Below, piece after piece: positions 7,527 to 11,878 of a DNA stretch of 11,878 bases. The notes under the pieces were generated by a model that saw only the letters and a list, made by a program, of their open reading frames with translations, searched no databases and was not told the DNA's origin. The DNA comes from Nitrospirota bacterium. GTDB lineage: Bacteria; Nitrospirota; Nitrospiria; Nitrospirales; UBA8639. The stretch's first letter is position 1, and every line of letters starts with the position of its first letter. Location: positions 1-11,878 of the forward strand of contig JAOUNC010000042.1 in NCBI GenBank assembly GCA_029881175.1. The letters run 5' to 3'. The position numbers and the translations under genes are program-made.

Positions 7527-8036
7527 ATGTCAAATCTCAAAAAAGCTATTCTTCTTGTCGGGCACGGAGGCATTCCCAAAGGATACCCGCAAGATTTAAT
7601 CTCAAAACTCAAACGCCTTGAAGCACAACGCCGAGCCGCCGGGCAGCCCATGTCTCCCGAAGAATTAGAATTGGATACCAAAGTTCGCACATGGCCTCGA
7701 ACACCGGAAACCGATCCCTACCAGGCCGGACTGGAGGCCTTGGGGGCACAGATGAAACCCATGTTGAATGGAGCCCTTTTTGCTTTAGCCTATAATGAGT
7801 TTTGCGGGCCAACCTTGGAGGAAGCCATAGAAGACCTTATCAAACAAGGCGCTCAATCTATTACGGTCGTGTCCACCATGTTCACACCAGGCGGGTCGCA
7901 TTCGGAATATGAAATTCCAGAAGAATTAGAAGAGCTCCGCAAACAACATCCAGGGGTGACATTAAACTATGCTTGGCCCTACAATCTGACGGAGGTCTCG
8001 AAAATGCTCATGGAGCATATTGCACGTTTTTCTTAA
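7527..8036 (+). CDS. cbiX: CbiX-like sirohydrochlorin chelatase family protein
   Basis: Cytoplasmic protein of 169 aa. CbiX enzymes insert Co2+ (SirB relatives insert Fe2+) into sirohydrochlorin. Metal-site features are the N-terminal LLVGHGG with H13 and the C-terminal FTPGGSHSEYEIPEEL with H125, the usual two histidines of the chelatase fold. FALAYNEFCGPTLEEA lies between them and corresponds to the conserved segment before the substrate helix. Short CbiX proteins are ~120-140 aa; this one has ~45 extra residues after GHGG (about 17-65, charged and Pro-rich). The insert resembles a lid or regulatory segment and is not a repeat. The ribosome-binding site AAAGGAG at 7511-7517 (9-base spacer) fixes ATG 7527. 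It lies 58 bases downstream of the B12 regulator, which hints at a link between corrinoid supply and sensing. The metal (Co or Fe) cannot be read from sequence alone, so the symbol is a family-level guess. Confidence 0.8.
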   Translation: MSNLKKAILLVGHGGIPKGYPQDLISKLKRLEAQRRAAGQPMSPEELELDTKVRTWPRTPETDPYQAGLEALGAQMKPMLNGALFALAYNEFCGPTLEEAIEDLIKQGAQSITVVSTMFTPGGSHSEYEIPEELEELRKQHPGVTLNYAWPYNLTEVSKMLMEHIARFS

Positions 8037-8101
8037 TCCTTACGAAAAGCGATTCGAGGTTTCTATCAGTCAATATTGCTTGAGAAGAGCATAGGTCTTT
8101 T

Positions 8102-8458
8102 ATGCCCACACCTCTATCAAAAAAAAGAATCAGCAAAAAGAAAATTCCGGCTAAAAAACCGAAATTAGACCACATCCACCATATCGCCATTCCAGTGCCG
8201 AACATTGCCAAGGCACTCGAATGGTACACCTCTCGGTTTAACTGCCAGGTGGAATACGTTGATGAAACCTGGGCATTGCTGGAGTTTGCCAATGCTAAGT
8301 TAGCCTTGGTCCTCCCGGATGAACATCCTTCACATTTTGCTCTCAGTCGCTCAGACGCCAACAAATTCGGAGAATTAGTCACTCACCGAGACGGCCTCAA
8401 GTCTGTCTACCTCACTGATGCCTTTGGCAATTCAATTGAAGTCTTAGAAGCGCTTTAA
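8102..8458 (+). CDS. Small VOC-superfamily (glyoxalase/dioxygenase-like) protein
   Basis: Protein of 118 aa: a Lys-rich leader (residues ~1-20, KKRISKKKIPAKK) and one vicinal-oxygen-chelate domain. It starts LDHIHHIAIPVPNIAKALEWY and ends LTDAFGNSIEVLE, a standard betaalphabetabetabeta pair. Possible metal ligands by position are H27, H78 (HPSHFAL) and E113. The fourth ligand usually supplied by a mid-domain Glu is not obvious, so metal binding is uncertain. Such proteins act as dimers in glyoxalases, extradiol dioxygenases, isomerases and antibiotic-resistance proteins; nothing here selects a substrate. No strong ribosome-binding site precedes ATG 8102. The codons for residues 21-23 (KLD) mark the domain start, so the leader could be partly untranslated if an internal start is used. 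The gap to the chelatase gene is 65 bases. Confidence 0.82.
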   Translation: MPTPLSKKRISKKKIPAKKPKLDHIHHIAIPVPNIAKALEWYTSRFNCQVEYVDETWALLEFANAKLALVLPDEHPSHFALSRSDANKFGELVTHRDGLKSVYLTDAFGNSIEVLEAL

Positions 8459-8527
8459 ACGAGGCCTCTAGAAAAACCACAAGCAACGACTTCTGATTAG
8501 AAGAAAAATTCAAATCGTTTTTTGATC

Positions 8528-9775
8528 ATGAATTCTGACGTGCTCATTATTGGTGCAGGCCTTGCCGGACTCTCTTGCGCAAGCACGCTGGAGAGTTCCG
8601 GAATTTCTTATTTGGTGCTGGAGGCATCTGATATGACCGGCGGCCGTGTTCGCACCGATCATGTGAATGGGTTTCTTCTTGACCGAGGGTTTCAGGTCTT
8701 TTCTACAGCCTATCCTGAAGCTCAGCGACAGTTAGATTACTCTGCTCTCAAGCTCCATCATTTTTCTCCTGGTGCCGTGATTCGATTTGGGGGGAAATGG
8801 CACCGTATGCTGGACCCATTTCGTCATCCTTTTTCTGCCCTTGAAGGGCTCTTGACCCCAATCGGAACATTTTCAGATAAATGTCTCGTGGCTAAATTCC
8901 GCCACCGAGCCCTCTCCGGTACGATACCCGAAGTCTTTAGCCGGCAGGAAACCTCGACGCTCCGCTACCTCCAAGATTTCGGATTTTCTGCCTCCATGAT
9001 CGAGCGATTTTTTCGACCATTTCTGGGAGGAGTGTTTTTGGATCGTGAATTGAAGACATCCAGTCGTATGGCTGAATTTATCTTTCGAATGTTTGCTTCG
9101 GGAGACACCTCTCTCCCTTCCGAGGGCATGGGAGCTATCTCCCAACAATTATGCTCGCGTCTTCCACCAGAGAAGATTCGAACGCAAGCTAGGGTGACGT
9201 CCATTCACAAGACAACTGTGATATTGGAATCCGGTGAATCACTGACCGCTCATGGTATTGTGGTGGCTACGGAAGGACCGGTCACTGGAGAGCTGATTCC
9301 TTCGCTCAATCCACCACCTTATGGTCATGCCACCACCCTTTACTTTTCTGCCCCCGAAACGCCCTTTAAAGGTCCATACCTCTTATTGAATGGAGAGGGA
9401 GTTGGCCCAATCAATAATCTTTGCGTTCTTTCTCAAGTTGCCCCTACCTATTCCAAAAATTCCCAGCAATTACTATCCGTATCGGTTCTGAACCGCTTAG
9501 GGCAATCCGAATCGGATCTCGAATCAGAGGTACGAAGACAACTGAAGGACTGGTTTGGTACCCAAGAAAAAGATTGGCAGCATTTACACACCTCTACCAT
9601 TACCGCCGCCCAACCCAAACAGATTGTGCCATTCTCAAACCCCTATTCTTTTCAACCAAATTTTCAGAACGGAACATTTGTTTGTGGAGATTTTTGCGCC
9701 ACCGGCACAATAGACGGCGCCCTTTATTCAGGACGTCGGGCAGGCAAAGAAATCTGCGACTGGCTGGAACGATAA
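8528..9775 (+). CDS. FAD/NAD(P)-dependent oxidoreductase, phytoene desaturase/amine oxidase-like
   Basis: Flavoprotein of 415 aa. The N-terminal FAD-binding fold reads VLIIGAGLAGLS (GxGxxG at residues 9-14), with E32 (LVLEAS) as the ribose-binding acid and GGRVRTD (~38-44) as the second flavin motif. It is followed by FLLDRGFQVFSTAYPEA, characteristic of a bacterial subfamily of phytoene-desaturase/protoporphyrinogen-oxidase-like proteins. The C-terminal FAD motif is FVCGDFCATGTIDGALYSGRRAG. Length fits. Substrate is unknown: carotenoid, porphyrin and amine oxidation are all used by relatives. ATG 8528 is preferred over TTG 8522, which adds only two residues; neither has a good ribosome-binding site. 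Its place after a CarH-like regulator and a photolyase makes a carotenoid or photoprotective role attractive, but this is inference, since no phytoene synthase is in the window. Confidence 0.9.
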   Translation: MNSDVLIIGAGLAGLSCASTLESSGISYLVLEASDMTGGRVRTDHVNGFLLDRGFQVFSTAYPEAQRQLDYSALKLHHFSPGAVIRFGGKWHRMLDPFRHPFSALEGLLTPIGTFSDKCLVAKFRHRALSGTIPEVFSRQETSTLRYLQDFGFSASMIERFFRPFLGGVFLDRELKTSSRMAEFIFRMFASGDTSLPSEGMGAISQQLCSRLPPEKIRTQARVTSIHKTTVILESGESLTAHGIVVATEGPVTGELIPSLNPPPYGHATTLYFSAPETPFKGPYLLLNGEGVGPINNLCVLSQVAPTYSKNSQQLLSVSVLNRLGQSESDLESEVRRQLKDWFGTQEKDWQHLHTSTITAAQPKQIVPFSNPYSFQPNFQNGTFVCGDFCATGTIDGALYSGRRAGKEICDWLER

Positions 9776-9785
9776 AAAGAACGCC

Positions 9786-9807
9786 ATGGTTGGGTTGTCC
9801 AATCCAT
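9786..9807. terminator. Weak hairpin after the oxidoreductase gene
   Basis: Eleven bases after the stop codon, ATGGTTGG (9786-9793) can pair with CCAATCCAT (9799-9807) around a short loop, with one bulged base. No T-run follows (the next bases are AAAGGG), so this is at best a weak or factor-dependent end of transcription. Confidence 0.2.
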
Positions 9808-9901
9808 AAAGGGAGTGTTGAATAATAATAATTTCGAAGGGCATAGAGGCCCACACGTACGTCACATATCAGAAGCCTCGGGGCGGTTCAAAAAAGCATG
9901 T

Positions 9902-9927
9902 CCTGAGCCCCTTCGTCTGTGCTCAGG
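9902..9927. repeat. REP-like palindrome (7-bp stem)
   Basis: CCTGAGC (9902-9908) pairs with GCTCAGG (9921-9927) around a 12-base loop. The loop's CCTTCG is matched by CGAAGG just outside at about 9938-9943, so two mutually exclusive pairings exist. Palindromes with CCTGAGC arms and a CTTCG core are a common type of dispersed intergenic repeat in bacterial genomes. Copy number here cannot be judged from one window. Confidence 0.6.
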
Positions 9928-9952
9928 GCAGGCATGGCGAAGGAAAGGCCGC

Positions 9953-10019
9953 CAATGGCTTGGCGTATCCAGAAGGGGACTACCTATTGCCTGGCTCATC
10001 CTGAAAGATGAAGCCATTG
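9953..10019. repeat. Inverted repeat, 9-bp arms
   Basis: CAATGGCTT (9953-9961) is the exact reverse complement of AAGCCATTG (10011-10019), enclosing 49 bases. Inside is a smaller TCATC/GATGA hairpin. Flanking bases do not extend the match. It may be part of a larger composite element spanning ~9890-10210. Confidence 0.45.
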
Positions 10020-10090
10020 TTTGCGCGCAGAGCGTACTTCCAATACGTGAGCACAGAAAACTGGCGACCTGCCTGCACCGAGCCTGCTCC

Positions 10091-10107
10091 GCCGAAGTAG
10101 CTTCGGC
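10091..10107. repeat. Perfect 7-bp hairpin with 3-base loop
   Basis: GCCGAAG (10091-10097), loop TAG, CTTCGGC (10101-10107). It is immediately followed by TACGTAG and then a second hairpin, giving a tandem cruciform-like arrangement. There is no T-run, so it is not a terminator. Confidence 0.6.
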
Positions 10108-10113
10108 TACGTA

Positions 10114-10133
10114 GGCCGGAAGCCGCTCCGGCC
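10114..10133. repeat. Perfect 7-bp GC-rich hairpin with 6-base loop
   Basis: GGCCGGA (10114-10120), loop AGCCGC, TCCGGCC (10127-10133). It is followed by GTTTGCGCGC at 10134-10143, which is also found at 10019-10028 next to the 9-bp inverted repeat. The shared 10-mer suggests duplicated modules within the element. Confidence 0.6.
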
Positions 10134-10350
10134 GTTTGCGCGCCAAAGCTGGCTTCAGCGGCGAGCGCGGAGACAGGAAGCGCCGCCTTGCTAATTCCAT
10201 CCTGAAAGGTAGGTCATTTGTTTTCAACAACCCCATAAAACACATTTCTACCTCTAGCTGTCTGAACTACGCTTCACTCAACTCTCCTGTGATGTCCATT
10301 CAGAAAAAATGTTTCCAGATCCTCACCTCCACCGCGTAAGAGCAAAAAAG

Positions 10351-10377
10351 TTGACCTGCGTATGCCAACCCTATTGT
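10351..10377 (+). promoter_or_regulatory. Candidate sigma70-like promoter for the globin-like gene
   Basis: TTGACC (10351-10356) resembles a -35 box and TATTGT (10372-10377) a -10 box. The 15-base spacer is shorter than ideal. It would give a leader of roughly 120 bases before ATG 10503. This is the best match in the stretch but weak. Confidence 0.2.
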
Positions 10378-10502
10378 TTTTCTAAACTTTTTTCGGACTG
10401 TCAAGGGTTGCGGTACTTCCCTTTCTCCTCGCTCCGACGTGAAGGTGTACACTGAAAGTGAAGGTTAATCACTTCCCTACCCTCCAACAAAGGAGTCCTG
10501 AC

Positions 10503-11150
10503 ATGCCAAATTGTCTCAATACATTCTCGACCACGGACATTCACATACTTGAAACCGGATTGGGATGGATCAAAGAAGATCAGGAAAGGTTTGCGAATAA
10601 TTTTTACCATCGCCTACTGGAGAAACCTCTAGCAATTAATGTATTTCTGCAATCAATGGGTCCCTGGTCGTTCAGCAGACACCTTTTTCGATCCCTTGAC
10701 TCCATGATCACAGAACTCCGTGAACATGGAGAAATGATTACTCCACTGATGGACTTATGGCCAGAACTTTCAAGCAGCCCCATGTCTCCCACAGAACTCT
10801 CGGAAATGATCACGGTGGCTGAAACCTTTCTTGACCTTGTCTCTGAGCTCGCTGAGGATGCCTGGAGTCCGGTCTTGGAATATGCCTGGAGAAAGGCGAT
10901 AAAGACTGTGATGTCCACCCTTGTGAGGCCAGGGACGGATCCCTCCATTTCATTCTTCAGATCCAACTGCACAGTATTTCCATTCTTTAAAGGAAAGGCC
11001 TCTGTCATGGATCAGCCAAGAATGTTGTGTTTGGGGCCCATAATGCTCATGGCCGGCGGCATTGCGGCGTTCGGTCTTTGGATGCGATGTCATTTTGTGG
11101 AAACCAGGTCAAAGACAAAAACACCTTTACAGTTCTCCGTATCTTCGTAA
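10503..11150 (+). CDS. Globin-fold protein lacking proximal His, with C-terminal membrane segment
   Basis: Protein of 215 aa. Residues ~10-140 fit the bacterial single-domain globin/flavohemoglobin pattern by eye: HILETGLGWIKEDQERFANNFYHRL (helices A-B), ...INVFLQSM... (C region), LFRSLDSMITEL (E), AETFLDLVSELAEDAWSPVLEYAW (G), then RKAIKTVMSTLV (H). In ordinary globins helix F carries R-H-x2-Y-G-V with the proximal heme His. Here the aligned stretch is WPELSSSPMSP, with Ser at the His position and no nearby His. Heme binding is thus doubtful, unlike typical family members. After a polar linker (~141-170) comes a hydrophobic segment (~174-192, LCLGPIMLMAGGIAAFGLWM) and a basic tail, suggesting tail-anchoring. 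ATG 10503 is set by AAAGGAG at 10489-10495 (7-base spacer); an upstream GTG at 10458 lacks this. The fold call is moderately confident and function is unknown. Confidence 0.65.
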   Translation: MPNCLNTFSTTDIHILETGLGWIKEDQERFANNFYHRLLEKPLAINVFLQSMGPWSFSRHLFRSLDSMITELREHGEMITPLMDLWPELSSSPMSPTELSEMITVAETFLDLVSELAEDAWSPVLEYAWRKAIKTVMSTLVRPGTDPSISFFRSNCTVFPFFKGKASVMDQPRMLCLGPIMLMAGGIAAFGLWMRCHFVETRSKTKTPLQFSVSS

Positions 11151-11163
11151 TATTTCAGATCAT

Positions 11164-11178
11164 GCCTTCAGCGAAGGC
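11164..11178. other. Small hairpin after the globin-like gene
   Basis: GCCTTC (11164-11169), loop AGC, GAAGGC (11173-11178), 13 bases after the stop codon. The position suits a transcript end, but no T-run follows (GGTCTTGCC), so intrinsic termination is unlikely. Confidence 0.25.
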
Positions 11179-11298
11179 GGTCTTGCCATGTAAATATTTG
11201 GGCTTCAGTTAACGCGCCGTGCCCTTGATCATTGGGGATATCGTCTACACCCGAACAAGGAACCGCCTGGCAGAATGAAGCCAATCCTGTCTAAGGTT

Positions 11299-11330
11299 TT
11301 GACATTTTTCATTGCCGCCTCCCCTATAAA
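11299..11330 (+). promoter_or_regulatory. Candidate promoter elements before the receiver gene
   Basis: A consensus -35 TTGACA (11299-11304) and a good -10-like TATAAA (11325-11330) lie just upstream of ATG 11348. The 20-base spacer is too long for a standard sigma70 promoter, so only one element may be used, or a different sigma factor or activator is involved. Confidence 0.25.
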
Positions 11331-11347
11331 AATCGATAAGATGAAAT

Positions 11348-11764
11348 ATGGATTTTTCACAGACTTCTCATCAAACCCTTCAAAAAACCCACGTGAATGT
11401 TGCAGTTGGAAAACGCATACTGATCGTGGACGATCAAGAGGCGGTTCTCCTCTTTCTTCAAGACAGACTGCAACAGCTAGGATTTACAGTGTATGAAGCC
11501 AAAAATGGGAAGGAAGGGATGCGTCTCCTCCAAGAACATGCTTTTCAAGGTGTGTTATTGGACCTTGAAATGCCCGTCATGGACGGGTTAACGATGTTGA
11601 GCCACCTTCGTGAACAAGCCAATGCTGTTCCGGTCATTGTGATGTCTGCCGATCCTACTCGAACGACCATGATCAAGGCGATCGAAGCAGGAGCTAGGGA
11701 TTACCTGACAAAGCCTATTTCTGATGTCATTTTAAAATACAAATGTCTCCGGCTCTTCGCCTAG
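11348..11764 (+). CDS. Stand-alone response-regulator receiver (CheY-like)
   Basis: Single REC domain of 138 aa with a ~20-residue polar leader (MDFSQTSHQTLQKTHVNVAV). All phosphorylation-site residues are present: D28-D29 (ILIVDDQ), phospho-acceptor D72 (LLDLEMPVMDG), S100 (VIVMSAD) and K122 followed by P123 (YLTKPI). No output domain follows: the frame stops at 11762-11764 right after the last helix. It would act by protein-protein contact, receiving phosphate from a histidine kinase not in the window. The ribosome-binding site before ATG 11348 is weak, so a start inside the leader (GTG at codon 16) is possible. It is 197 bases from the globin-like gene, so co-transcription is uncertain. 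The C-terminus (DVILKYKCLRLFA) is slightly short but completes helix 5. Confidence 0.92.
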   Translation: MDFSQTSHQTLQKTHVNVAVGKRILIVDDQEAVLLFLQDRLQQLGFTVYEAKNGKEGMRLLQEHAFQGVLLDLEMPVMDGLTMLSHLREQANAVPVIVMSADPTRTTMIKAIEAGARDYLTKPISDVILKYKCLRLFA

Positions 11765-11878
11765 CGCACTGGCAACTGGTGAAGGCTCCACCTTGTATGC
11801 TTCATCTGGTGTTATCAAACAGTTCATTAAGACCTTGCCGGTCCCTTGTCGTCCAGTCTCCTGTGTTGTCACAGATCT

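Larger units (their letters stand above)
9776..10502. other. 727-base gene-free stretch with repeats
   Basis: No convincing gene is seen on either strand. Open frames exist (+ at 9815-10114 and 10136-10339; - at 9862-10245), but they run through hairpins, lack family features and good ribosome-binding sites, and look like translations of repeats (for example Pro-Glu-Pro-Leu-Arg-Leu-Cys-Ser-Gly over the first palindrome). Contents: an (AAT)4 run at about 9821-9832, a hairpin at 9902-9927, an inverted repeat at 9953-10019, hairpins at 10091-10107 and 10114-10133, and short direct repeats. After ~10210 the sequence becomes AT-richer and carries the presumed promoter region of the globin-like gene. 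Confidence 0.7.

Noticed and set aside
8008..8382. 124-codon minus-strand frame over the VOC gene
   Set aside because: The plus-strand VOC domain is clear; the minus frame lacks a ribosome-binding site and any recognised family.
9815..10114. 99-codon plus-strand open frame starting at GTG
   Set aside because: It translates repeat and hairpin sequence, has an AAT run after the start, no recognisable domain, and ends within the palindromic element.
10091..10133. Intrinsic terminator
   Set aside because: The hairpins are strong but not followed by a T-run, and lie over 300 bases from the nearest upstream stop codon.
9902..10143. CRISPR array
   Set aside because: The repeats are not regularly spaced or identical in length, and no spacer pattern is present.
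10136..10339. 67-codon plus-strand open frame
   Set aside because: It starts inside the repeat element, has no clear ribosome-binding site and no family features.
10604..11008. 134-codon minus-strand frame over the globin-like gene
   Set aside because: The plus-strand gene has a strong AAAGGAG site and helix pattern; the minus frame has neither.

Overview
The window reads as one chromosome segment with all recognisable genes on the + strand. Base composition is roughly balanced, and genes are packed with short gaps, ATGA-type overlaps and clear AAGGAG ribosome-binding sites. The protein set (exported c-heme sensor-like protein, large periplasmic cupredoxin-like protein, TIGR01777 epimerase, class I photolyase, DUF523-DUF1722 fusion, MerR/B12 regulator, CbiX) and the GC-rich palindromic intergenic repeats suggest an environmental aerobic bacterium. 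My best guess is a Nitrospira-like member of Nitrospirota. This is an impression from protein style; no marker gene proves it.

Region 1 (2-3916) looks like an envelope/redox cluster. It holds the C-terminal end of a Tll0287-like (DUF3365) c-type heme protein, then five closely spaced genes: a cupredoxin-like protein with a carboxypeptidase-regulatory-like tail, a TIGR01777/YfcH epimerase, an exported peroxiredoxin of the Tpx family that lacks the resolving cysteine, a DUF4149 membrane protein, and an exported single-PDZ protein.

Region 2 (about 3917-9775) is the most coherent functional unit. A class I photolyase, a DUF523-DUF1722 (TudS/YbgA-type) protein and a MerR regulator with a CarH-like cobalamin domain overlap one another by 8-10 bases. 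They are followed by a CbiX-like chelatase, a small VOC protein and a phytoene-desaturase-like FAD oxidoreductase. The arrangement suggests a light or photodamage response read out through vitamin B12, with tetrapyrrole and redox functions next to it. The B12 sensor departs from the classical CarH motif: the last His of Wx9EH is Asn.

Region 3 (9776-10502) has no convincing gene. It carries several perfect hairpins and short direct and inverted repeats that look like a REP/MITE-like composite element. Region 4 (10503-11764) holds a globin-fold protein that seems to lack the proximal heme histidine and ends in a membrane segment, then a stand-alone CheY-like receiver. The last ~110 bases contain no supportable gene.
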